Shown one piece after another: positions 1 to 11,390 of a DNA stretch of 64,000 nt. This DNA comes from Pomacea canaliculata (lineage: Eukaryota > Mollusca > Gastropoda > Architaenioglossa > Ampullariidae). The translations under genes and the position numbers were made by a program. The notes beneath the pieces were generated by a model. The model saw only the letters and a program-made list of their open reading frames with translations. It had not been told where the DNA came from and made no database searches. The stretch covers positions 12,222,735 through 12,286,734 of the forward strand of contig NC_037593.1 of NCBI RefSeq assembly GCF_003073045.1, read 5' to 3'. The stretch's first letter is position 1. The number at the start of each line of letters is the position of its first letter.

Positions 1-3000
1 GGAACCTCTGTCCTCGCCGTGAGAGCTGCAGCTGCAGACGTCTTTAGGTGTGGCGCCCTGCACGGTCTGCACGTGAGGCTTGTGGATGAGGCTCGGACAG
101 CAGTACGTCACCTTCACGTTGTTGGTTGTTGTCACGACCGTGGTGTTGATCCCCACAGGGCAGTCGCCGTCGGTCAAGCACCCTGCAATGGTAGCAGGAA
201 GAAAAGACATGACGGGACATGATCCCCCGGCCTGTAACATTTACCTTGGCAGTCCACACAGTGTCACTACTTTTCTAATGGACTGCTGACTCCGCTCACG
301 TGACCTACCAAAAAAGTTCCTTCTGGAAAGAGATACTAATGATGTCCGGCTTTGCTTCTGGTTTGTATGGGTGACTTATCTGTCCAAACCTGATTCAGGT
401 TCAAGTCGTGTGTGTGAGTGAGTATCTCACCATGGATGTGTATAGGTGGACTGCTGACTGCCAAGACCAACGTTTAGCCTCTTGCGAAGTTCTCCGCTAT
501 TAATCTCGGCGAGCCTAAACAAAGAATGGGACTAAACCGGAAGCTTTGTAGTCTCATGCCTCGTTTTAGTAGTTAATCTGAAATGTGAATAAACCGGAAG
601 CTTTGTCGTGTTGTGCCTCGTTTGTGTAACAGGCTGGACATCACTCACTCTGTTCTGTGAAGGGAGCTGGCTCCTGGTAAAGTCCGCACCGCCCGCCCCA
701 GAAGTCGTTAGTGCACGTGCATGCGGTGACGACGGGTGGGTCCAGGTACTTGGTGTGGATACCCCGGCTGTTGTAGCAGCAAAATACGTTGTCTCGCCTG
801 CTGCCACACTTGAGACTGGGGGAATCGTCACAGAGGGCGTTGTATAGACACGCCTCTCCTGCAAAGCAAAACACCTTTGTACATGGAACTGACTGACAAG
901 CTTGCGGTGGAGCTCTGCAGAGTCGGTGAATTATGAAAGAAACCATCAGGAAAAAAATGATAAACTGAATTTACACGACGACCATTACTAGAGAAACAGA
1001 GTATAGAAACACAAACGAATGATTGAGATAAACACGAGTTCTTAAGAAGTACAAACATATTTTGTGAGGCTTACCTGAAGAGTTGTAATCTCCAGTCAAG
1101 GGAGGAGTGTAGGCACCTGGAGGGATGACAGGGGCAGTGTTTCCCGGACACCTACACCCACGGTAGATGACTTCACCGAAACTGGCAACGTTCATGGAGA
1201 TACTGTTGGAGCAGCAATAGGGCCTACTTTTCATCAGGCTATTAGTCATGTCACGGCAACTCTCTGTGCCGTACGTACAACTGTGACCTTTACAAAAAGA
1301 AAACAGGTTTTAAACGGGTATCAGTCACCCCTGTGTTTCACTCAGCAGGCCTGATGAGAGGATGGGGTGGACAGAGGAGGATGCTGTACAATGATGATAG
1401 TATTAGAGACTAGTGTCAGTCATCCGACCACTATACATAATGCGTACACGCAAAACCACTATAGGCTTGCGACAGTGAACACTACAACACAACTGGCCAA
1501 TACCTGAAGGGGTGCAAGCATCATACAGCTGCAACAAGACTACTGTATTAACTCAAGCCATGTAGACATACCCAAAAAGCAAATTTTCTCATTTCTGCAT
1601 CATCAAATAAAAAGTTATAGTATTAACTCGTAAACAAAGCCATATAATGCCAGCAGATTAGTGCCAACAACAACAGAACATTTAACAATGAGAGTCGGGG
1701 TAGAAGTGGACGTGGAGAACATTTCAAGAATGATTGTCGTCAACGACTCATTCGCCTCCTTCGAAGAAGGAACCAATAGTTCTCATGCAAACTCACTTGA
1801 AGAGTTGTGCCCCCTTTTCGAGGATTTTTTCCGACATTCACAGCCATGGTAGTCGGTGGGGTCGTAGGGATTGGAAGCAATGTGCAAAGAATGACCGCGA
1901 GGACAGCAGAAAGTGTCCTTCCTCGTGTAGGTTCTGCTCGCACCACCACAATCTTCGTCCCCGTTTAGGCACATGCGACCTAAAGGAAAGAAAAAAAAAG
2001 AAAAAAACAATAATTTGTTCCCCCAGTGTCGGTTATGGGGAAGACTGAGCAGTATTCACGAATGACATGACATCAGAGATCAAACGTTGGAGATTACAAT
2101 CTACTTTGTTACTTTTCTACTCTCATCCGTGGATTACAGTTAACCCTTCTCCATTATCCCTCATTTGTCCTTTTTTGCCCCTATCCACGACTCCATTTTC
2201 TGTAACCGCTTTCTGTAGGATAAAGGAGGATACAAACGTTTCGTAAACAAACAACTCAGACCTAAGAGCGGCCGCACGAATTACTGCATTCTTCTCTGGA
2301 GTGATGCTTCCTGTTTGTATTAGCTGCTCTTGTGATACTCGGTGACTGTGCTTCCGTTGGACCTTGACACGCAGATCCGACAACAAGGAGACGGATGCTC
2401 GTAAACATTACAGGTCGGCAGTCTGTCTGCAGGCTTATGATGCTATGTTCATAAATTATTTTTATTAAACTAGCCCTAAATAGGAGCTTGCGATACTGCC
2501 TTTAGTACAAACCCACCATACTAGCCTACATGAAATGCTTGTAACACTAGTTGGAGTTACAAGACGGCGTTACAAGCTTAAGATACAAACTGAAATATGA
2601 GCTAGCAGATGTGTCTGATATACAGGTCTGCATTATAGTCAGATTTTAATGTACTTTGTACTTCAAAACAACGTTTTTGCGGGTTTTTTCTGTGATTTGC
2701 ACTGAAGATTTTCACATCACATTGGATCATAGTCTGTCACATGACATCGTCAGCCTCCTGACTAAAGGACGGACGTTGCCAGGATTTTTATTGCCAGTGG
2801 CTGTTGAAATCCTTGCGACTACCTCTTACCGTCATTCATAGTTGTATCGGCCCACATTTTCATCTCTTCATCCTCAGGCTGGCACTCGCAGGTGCCATCA
2901 ACCTTCACCTTTGGCGATCCAGTGACGTCACTGCAGCAGTACGTCACGCCTCCAATGGTCTCTTTGTTCACGGAGTTACTACACGCATCACCTGTCAGAC

Positions 3001-3512
3001 AGCCCTGACTCGCAGCGGCACCTGCACAATATTTGTACCACGCATACGTCGGTCTTCACACACGACAACGTCCACACAACAGCAAAACCGATGCAGCGAC
3101 TGTGCTGCGTGCTACGACTTGCAATGCGTGAGAGAGGTAACGGTTGTCTGTGGGAGACTAACACTAGTGCAATGTCATTGTTCACACAAGAATTTGAATG
3201 AATAAAGGACGATTTTTCTTTGATTGTTATCTTCTTACTGGGATATAAAAGCAGATGCGTGTTTGTTTGTTTATTTGTTTGTTGGTGGTTGGTTGGTTGC
3301 TAGAATACATCGACTCCATGGTATACACGAGTTAGACATAACTGCTGCTCTCATACTGTCGTCTGACATGTTTTAAACATCCCGATTCAAATGTGACTGT
3401 GACGTCATAAACCCAACGTTCTACTCTATGAGTTTTGACGTCACAATGTTCGCTTCTCCTTACTTGCAATCATAGCAACTGCTGTGCACAGCGCAACACA
3501 AGTGGCGGCCAT
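1..3512 (-). CDS. G1: secreted multi-module cysteine-rich protein, partial (3' end off the window)
   Basis: CDS exons on the minus strand: signal peptide 3512-3464, module A 3021-2830, shortened B 1979-1797, full B 1287-1075, C 858-649, A' 182-1 (cut by the window edge). All visible introns are GT-AG in phase 1, and every complete internal exon is a multiple of three (192, 183, 213 and 210 nt). The start was chosen because the ATG at 3512 opens a hydrophobic leader (MAATCVALCTAVAMIA), has G at -3 and +4, and ends in phase 1. A, both B and A' carry six Cys (C, C, CC, CxC); C carries eight. The shortened B lacks the Pro-rich APV-PPGAY stretch but keeps all six Cys and a GTGAGT donor, so two B modules may be used in series or alternatively. 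A' is very like that of G2. Family not recognised; function unknown. By analogy with G2, B' and C' exons should lie to the left of the window. Confidence 0.8.
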
Positions 3513-3524
3513 GTCGTAGAAGGT

Positions 3525-3557
3525 TTTGTTGTTGTTGTTGCTGTTGTTGTTGTTTTT
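3525..3557 (-). repeat. CAA-type triplet tract just upstream of the G1 start codon
   Basis: On the minus strand this is an interrupted (CAA/AAC) run, about 33 nt long, ending 12 nt before the G1 ATG at 3512. If the first exon begins upstream of it, it is a 5' UTR leader with little secondary structure. It could also be read as an Asn-rich N-terminal extension from an ATG further upstream. That is less likely, because the extension would bury the signal peptide. Confidence 0.55.
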
Positions 3558-4810
3558 GTCCCAAGCGAGGTGTCTTCTAAACAGTTCAAGAGAAGTTTTT
3601 TTCATTGATGAGATTTCACTGAACACCCAAAGACAAAACTGACATCGATGCACCCGACAAGATGTTGGTCATTCTGCGTTATAAACAGTTGCTTGCTAAC
3701 TGACAAATATCAAAGTTAACTTGTACTTACAGTCTCCATCACTACTGTCCTGACCCATTTCTTAACATAAAAGTATTCGCCATTCACACCCATGCTCTTG
3801 TGTTGTGTGTGGGGCACTTTTTTTCACCCCGGACCTTCCACCCTTCAGCCCAATAGTTACCAAATATAACTTAGAGAATCAGAAGCGTCATGTTACAATA
3901 ACATTATATACTTCCCTCTACCTCACAGTTTAAAAAGAGAGTCTACATGCTCCCTTGAGAAGTCTGTCATGCAGTGTAAAGTATGAGACAGTATTGTAAA
4001 GCTGCAGTATCGTATTATCAAGTATTATAGCTGCAGAACCGCTGGTGCATGTGAACCTTAGTCATGGCGACAAAAGGGTAGATGTTACTTAATTTCAATA
4101 TCTTAAATTTTGTTGAACGGACTTTCAGAAGAAAGATATATATAGTAATTAAAAATAGAGAGGTAGTAATTGACAATACTTCTCTTTGTCTTGATGGGTT
4201 AGGCTGGTGTGACTGCGAATCACTACCCGAGACAGAAATGGTCGACTGATCAGACAAACAATTGTTGTCCTCGCCAAGTTCCAAGACAACCGAGGGCAAC
4301 GAACGATGCTTGATGGATGCGAAGACGAGACCAGACAAAGTCCACAATTGACTCTTCCTTGTTTACTTGATTGAAGCCTTCTATCGTCTCTTCTCTCGTC
4401 TGCTCGTCTGTCTTATTTCTAGTTCGCTGGTGTGTGTTCCAGGTCACGTGTCAGGATGATGTGCGCAGTAGACTTTGTTTACTCCTCTGTCGCCGGAAAC
4501 CCGTGACATTATACACCTGATACAAAGGGTTTGTTAAAAGTAAAGCAAGAAGAATGTGATTCGTGTGATCAAACAGACCTCAGATGTCTACATTTAACCT
4601 TAAAGTCCCGATCCTACCTCTGGGTAATAGTCGTAGCCTTCGGAGTCACCCAGCTGTGTCGGTCAAGGCCAGTCTGAACCGGGCAAAGTTCCAGTGTCTC
4701 AACTTTCCGTTGTATTAGCAACTTGAGACTAATAGCGTGTTGACTACAGTTCCAACGCTCTGAACTTTCACCCCAAAACTATTCTGACCTTTACACACAA
4801 TGAGTCGTAT

Positions 4811-4860
4811 TTCACGTGACGTCATCAGTTTTTGCGGGCTGCTTCAGCGGCCATCTTGTT
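4811..4860. promoter_or_regulatory. Candidate promoter/enhancer: overlapping E-box and CRE with nearby YY1-like site
   Basis: CACGTG overlaps the full CRE palindrome TGACGTCA (4817-4824). About 25 bp on is GGCCATCTTG, which on the minus strand reads CAAGATGGCC, close to the YY1 core. Such clusters are common in CpG-type metazoan promoters. The nearest minus-strand gene is G1, whose ATG is 1.3 kb away. No experimental support; inferred from motifs only. Confidence 0.3.
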
Positions 4861-5907
4861 ACAGAAGAAAAAGCGGAGGCTACACAATTAAGTTTGTTAG
4901 CGACTGTTCAGTTATTATGGTCTGTGGTACAAAAGGATGAGGAAGCACGCCCGGTGATAAACAACAACAGATGAATGTGAAGTGAATGTGAGTGAATGTG
5001 AAGATAGTAAAGTGAACATAGTGAAGTGAACATAGCCTTGCAGTCAATTTTACAGAACTCATCGGCCCTCCACATGTCCAGCAGACTAGAATACAATAAC
5101 ACACACACGCGCGCGAAGGCCGTACACACCTGTCGTAAGCGGTTTCCGGGGTCACACGGGAGGTAATCCGCGGTGACGTCACTGGGCTCCTAGCACGTGC
5201 TACGGGGAACTGAACCAAAATCACGTCGATCACAGAATGGTCCTGGGAGGCGATTCTTCATTATCCAGAAGGCTCCAATTGTTCAGCCCATACACTTGAA
5301 ACCTGTAACTCGAGGTTACACTATGTTCTCCAGTTCTCACATCTTTTTCTCATATTATTATGATAACGACTTCCAAACTTTCATAATATCCATTACAATT
5401 TCACAAAACATTTCATTAATACAATTTCATAAATAATACAGAAAAAGATGTCATACGTCGTTTAGGTGAGGTTAGTCCAAAAACGGGGGACTACCGCGCT
5501 GTCGATAGACACTACTCTACTACTATACACAAATCCCAACTAGGAAGATTTACAGCTCGTGACTCAGGCACCACTTCTTCTCTAGGCATCCCGGGCCGCT
5601 GATTTTTGTTTTGTTTTGTAAAGGTCTCAGTGAAGGGTAAAACTTCGGGAGACTTCGGAAGCGTGACGTCAGCAATCTCTCAAATCGGCGCTGAGAGGGG
5701 CCTTCTGCTTCAATCATTGCGAGTCATAAAAATTTTTCTGTCGATAATTCAACAAACATTAAAAACTATGAAGAGCTGCATAAAATATAATAAGACAATC
5801 AAAATCACTCAAGGCATTAAACTGATGACAGGTAAAGGTCCATGACAATATGGCGACGCTGACCGCTGACTCCTCTCACACATGATGGCGATGCACTGTC
5901 CACAAGG

Positions 5908-8900
5908 AGAGGGGCTGGAAGGCAGGGCTGGGGATTCTGGCATGGCACCTCCCCCATCGCCAGGTCCAGAGCACCAACCTGGCTGGAAGGCAGGGCTGGG
6001 GATTCTGGCATGGCACCGTCCCCCATGGCGCCAGGTCCAGAGCACCAGCTGGCTGGAAGGCAGGGCTGGGGATTCTGGCATGGCACCTCCCCCATCGCCA
6101 GGTCCAGAGCACCAACCTGGCTGGAAGGCAGGGCTGGGGATTCTGGCATGGCACCTCCCCCATCGCCAGGTCCAGAGCACCAACCTGGCTGGAAGGCAGG
6201 GCTGGGGATTCTGGCATGGCACCTCCCCATCGCCAGGTCCAGAGCACCAACCTGGCTGGAAGGCAGGGCTGGGGATTTTCTGGCATGGCACCTCCCCATC
6301 GCCAGGTCGGCAGAGCAACCAACTGGCTGGATCCCCATCGGGTCAGGCACTCCCCATCGGGCTGGGGAGGGCTTCTGGCATGGCACCTCCCCATGCGCCA
6401 GGTGGGGATTCCATACCTCCCTCGCACCAACCTGGCTGGAAGGCAGGGCTGGGGATTCTGGCATGGCACCTCCCCTCATCACCCATCGCCAGGTCCAGAG
6501 CACCAACCTGGCTGGAAGGCAGGGCTGGGGATTCTGGCATGGCACTCCCCCATCGCCAGGTCAGAGCACCAACCTGGCTGGAAGGCAGGCTGGGGATTCT
6601 GGCATGGCACTCCCCCATCGCCAGGTCCAGAGCACCAACCTGGCTGGAAGGCAGGGCTGGGGATTCTGGCATGGCACCTCCCCATCGCCAGGTCCAGAGC
6701 ACCAACCTGGCTGGAAGGCAGGGCTGGGGATTCTGGCATGGCACCTCCCCCATCGGCAGGTCCAGGCACCACAGGCCTGGCTGGGGGGGGGGGCAGGCTC
6801 AGGGATCTGGCATGGCAGGTCCTCTGGAAGCCTGCTGGCATCGCCAGGTCCAGCACCAACCTGGCTGGAAGGCAGGGCTGGGATTCTGGCATGGCACCCC
6901 CCATCGCCAGTCCAGAGCACAACTGGCTGGAAGGCAGGGCTGGGGATTCTGGCATGGCACCTCCCCCATCGCCAGGTCCAGAGCACCAACCTGGCTGGAA
7001 GGCAGGGCTGGGGATTCTGGCATGGCACCTCCCCCATCGCCAGGTCCAGAGCACCAACCTGGCTGGAAGGCAGGGCTGGGGATTCTGGCATGGCACCTCC
7101 CCATCGCAGGTCCAGAGCACCAACCTGGCTGGAAGGCAGGGCTGGGGATTCTGGCATGGCACCTCCCCCATCGCCAGGTCCAGAGCACCAACCTGGCTGG
7201 AAGGCAGGGCTGGGGATTCGGCATGGCACCTCCCCCATCGCCAGGTCCAGAGCACAACCTGGCTGGAAGGCAGGGCTGGGATTCTGGCATGGCACTCCCC
7301 ATCGCCAGGTCCAGAGCACCAACCTGGCTGGAAGGCAGGGCTGGGGATTCTGGCATGGCACCTCCCCCATCGCCTCCCCAGGTCGCAGAGCACCAACGCT
7401 GCTGGAAGGCAGGGCTGGGGATTCTGGCATGGCACCCTCCCCATCGCCAGGTCCAGAGCACCAACCTGGCTGGAAGGCAGGGCTGGGGATTCTGGCTATG
7501 GCACCTCCCCATCGCCAAGTCCAGAGCACCAACCTGGCTGGAAGGCAGGGCTGGGGATTCTGGCATGGCACCCTCCCCATCAGAGCACAGGCCTTTTGGC
7601 TGGAAGGCAGGGCTGGGGATTCTGGCCATGGCACCTCCCCATCGCCAGGTCCTTGAGAGCACCAACCTGGCTGGTGAAGGCAGGCTGGGGATTCTGGATG
7701 GCACCTCCCCATCGCCAGGTCCAGAGCACCAAAAACTGGCTGGAGAGGCAGGGCTGGGGATTCTGGCATGGCACTCTCCACACCAATCCGCCAGGTCCAG
7801 AGCACCAACCGGCTGGAAGCAGGGCTGGGGATTCTGGCATGGCACTCCCATCGCCAGGTCCAGAGCACCAACCTGGCTGGAAGGCTCAGGGCTGGGGATT
7901 CTGGCATGGACCCTCCCCATCGCCAGGTCCAGAGCACCAACCTGGCTGGAAGGCAGGGCTGGGATTCTGGCATGGCCCTCCCCATCGCCAGGTCCATGAG
8001 CAGTACCAACCTGGCTGGAAGGCAGGGCTGGGATTCCCTGGCATGGCACCTCCCCATCGCAAGTCCAGAGCACCAACCTGGCTGGAAGGCAGGGCTGGGG
8101 ATTCTGGCAGCTGGCAAACTCCCCCATCGCCAGGTCAGAGCACAACCTGGCTGGAAGGCAGGGCTGGGGGATTCTGGCATGGCACGCTCCCCCATCGCCA
8201 GGTCCCAGAGCACCCAACTGGCTGGCTGAAGCGCAGGCGCTGGGGACTTGAAAGCCAGGCTTTCAGATCACCAAACTGGCTGGAAAGGCAGGCTGGGGAT
8301 TCTCGGCTGGCCACCCCCCATCCGCCCAAGGTCCCAGAGCACCCCAACTCTGGGCCTGGAAAGGCAGCACGCCCGGGCGGGATTTGGCATGGCAACCTCC
8401 CATCGCAGGTGCACCACCTGCTGGAAGCGGGCTTGGGGATTCTGGCATGGCCCTCCCCATCGCCAGGTCAAACACCAATGGAAGGCAGGGCTTGGGGATG
8501 CTGGCTGCACATCTCCCATCGCAGGTCAGGAGCACCAACCCTGCCTGAAGCAGGCTGGGCTTCTGGCAATGCACCTCCATCCGCCATCAAGAGCACCAAC
8601 TGCTGGAAGGCAGGCGCTGGGGTCGGTATGGCCACCATCCTCATCGCCAGGTCAGCAGCACACCTGGCTGCAACATGGGCTGGGGAATTCTGGCATGGCA
8701 CCTCCCCCATCGCAGGTCCAGAAGAACACCTCGGCTGGAACCGGCAGGGCTGGGGATTCTGGCATGGCAACTCCCATCGCAGGTCCAGAGCACCAAACCT
8801 GCCTGGAAGGCAGGGCTGGGGATTCTGGCATGGCACTCCCCCATGCCAGGTCCAGAGGCACAAACCTGGCTGGAGGCAGGGGCTGGGGATTCTGGCTGGC

Positions 8901-11390
8901 ACTCCCCCATCGCCAGGTCCAGAGCACCAACCTGGCTGAAGGCAGGGCTGGGTTCTGGGCATGGCACTCCCCGCATCGCCTAGGTCAGAGCACAACCTGC
9001 TGGAAGGCAGGGCTGGGGATTCTGGGCATGGCACTCACCCATCGCAGGTCAGAGCACCACCTGGCTGGAGGCAGGGCTGGGGATTCTGGCATGGCACTCC
9101 CGGGTCGGGCCAGGTCGGCATGAGCACCAACCTGGCTGAAGGCAGGGCTGGGGATTCTGGTGGCACCTTCCCATACGCGCAGGTCAGAGGCACCAACCTG
9201 GCTGGAAGCGGGCTGGGGATTCTGGCATGGCCACTCCCCTCGCCAGGTCAGAGCACCAACTGGCTGGAAGGCACGGGCTTGGGGATCTGCACTGGCACTC
9301 CCCATCGCCAGGTCCAGAGCCCCAACCTGGCTGGAAGGCGGGCTGGGGATTTCTGCACTGGCCTCCCCCATCGCCTAGGTCCAGAGCACAACCTGGGCTG
9401 GAAGGCAGGGCGGGATCTCTGGCATGGCTACTCTCCCATACGCAGTCAAGCACAGACCTGGCTGGAAGGCAGGGCTGGGGATTCTGGCATGCACTCCCAT
9501 CGCCAGGTCAGAGACAACCTGGCTGGAAGGCCGGGCTGGGAATTCCTGATGGCCGTCCCCATCGCCAGGTCCAGAGCACCAACCTGGCCTGGAAGGCAGG
9601 GCTGGGGATTCTGGCATGGCCACCTCGCCCATCGCAGGTCCAGAGCACAACCTGGCTTGGAAGCAGGGCTTGGGGATTCTGGCATGGCAACTAATACTCC
9701 CCATCGCCGGTCCAGAGCACCAACCTGCTGGAAGCAGGGCTGGGATTCTGGCATGGCACTCCCTCGCAGGTCCAGAGCACCACGCTGGCTGGAGGCAGGG
9801 CTGGGATTCTGGCATGGCACTCCCACGCAGGTCCAGAGGCCAACCTGGCTGGAGGCAGGGCTGGGGATTCTGGCATGCAACCTTTCCCCATCGCCAGGTC
9901 CAGAGCACCACCTGGCTGGAAGCAGGGCTTGGGATTCTGCATGGCCTCCCATCGCCAGGTCCAGAGCACCAAACTGGCTGGAAGGGCAGGGCTGGGGATT
10001 TCTGGCATGCACCTCCGCATTCGCCAGGTCCAGAGCACCACCTGGTGGAAGGCAGGGCTGGATTCTGGCATGGCACCTCCCATCGCCAGGTCCAGAGCAC
10101 CAACCTGGCTGGAAGGCAGGCTGGGGATTCTGGCAGGCACCGTCCCCATCGCCGAGGTCCAGAGCACGCAACTGGCTGGAAGGCAGGGCTGGGATTCTGG
10201 AATGGCACCTCCCCACGCCAGGTTCAGAGCACCTAACCTGGCTGAAGGCAGGATGGGGATTCTGGCATGGCACCTCCCCATCGCCAGGGCCAGCAGCACC
10301 AACCTGGCGGAAGGAGGGCTGGGGATTCTGGCATGGCATTCCCCATCGCCAGGTCAGACACCAACCTGCTGAAGGCAGGCTGGGGATTCTGGCCATGGCA
10401 CCTCCCCATCGCAGGTCAGAGACCAACGCTGGCTGGAAGGCAGGGCTGGGGATCTGGCCATGGCACCTCCGCCATCGCAGGTCAGAGCACAACCTGGCTG
10501 GAAGGCAGGGCTGGGGATTCTGGCATGGCACCGTCCCCATCGCCAGTCCCAGAGCACGCAACTGGCTGGAGGCAAGGGCTGGTGGATTTCTGGCATGGCA
10601 CCTCCCCATCGCCAGGTCCAGAGCACCAACCTGGGCTGAAGCAGGGCTGGGGATTCTGGATGGCACTCCCCATCGCAGGTCAGAGCACCACCGCTGGAAG
10701 GCAGGTGGGATTCTGGCATGGCACCTCCCCATACGCCAGGTCAGAGCACCAACCTGGCTGGAAGGCAGGGCTGGGGATTCTGGCATGGCACCGTCCCCCA
10801 TCGCAGGTCCAAGAGCGACCAACCGGCTGGAAGGCAGGGCTGGGATTCTGGCATGGCACCTCCCCCATGCCAGGTCCAAGACAAACCTGGCTTGGAAGGC
10901 CAAGCTGGGGATTCTGGCATGCACCTCCCCCATCGCCAGGTCCAGAGCACCACCTGGCTGGAAGGCGGGCTGGCGATTTGGCAGGCACTACCCCAATCGC
11001 AGGTCAGAGCACCAACCTGGCTGGAAGGAGGGCTGGGGATTCTGGCATGGCACTCCCGCATGCGCAGGTCCGAGCACAAACCCTGGTGGAAGGCAGGGTG
11101 GGGATTCTGCATGGCACTCCCATCGCCAGGTCCCAGAGACCCAACCTGGCTGGAAGGCAGGGTGGGGATTCTGGCATGGNNNNNNNNNNNNNNNNNNNNN
11201 NNNNNNNNNNNNNNNNNNNNNNNNNNNNNNNNNNNNNNNNNNNNNNNNNNNNNNNNNNNNNNNNNNNNNNNNNNNNNNNTCATGGCAGCTGGGTCCCGGG
11301 TTTGCTAATCGCCAGGTCCAGGTACACAGACCTGGCTGGAAGCAGGGCTGGGAATTCTTGGCATGCGCACCGGTTCCCCCATCGCCAGTG
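5908..11390. repeat. Large minisatellite, 67-68 bp unit, about 80 copies, with an assembly gap
   Basis: Head-to-tail copies of a GC-rich 67-68 bp unit that contains GGCTGGAAGGCAGGGCTGGG, GATTCTGGCATGGCACCTCC and CCAGGTCCAGAGCACCAACC. Copies from 5,908 to about 7,600 are nearly identical, apart from a few disrupted units. From about 7,700 on, single-base insertions and deletions become frequent, mostly in homopolymers. The array continues to both sides of the 100-N gap, so its true length is unknown. Long open frames through it on both strands arise because a repeat without stops stays open; they are not genes. Confidence 0.95.
11180..11279. other. Assembly gap (100 N)
   Basis: Exactly 100 consecutive N, the usual placeholder for a gap of unknown size. 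It lies inside the 67-68 bp minisatellite, a typical place for assembly to break. Confidence 0.99.

Larger units (their letters stand above)
3513..5907. other. Region upstream of G1, no gene recognised
   Basis: No convincing coding exon was seen. The stretch holds the presumed G1 promoter. It carries three perfect TGACGTCA palindromes (4817-4824, 5174-5181, 5664-5671), and two more (3400-3407, 3436-3443) lie in G1 intron 1. The short open frames here lack signal peptides, domains or module cysteine patterns. Confidence 0.5.
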
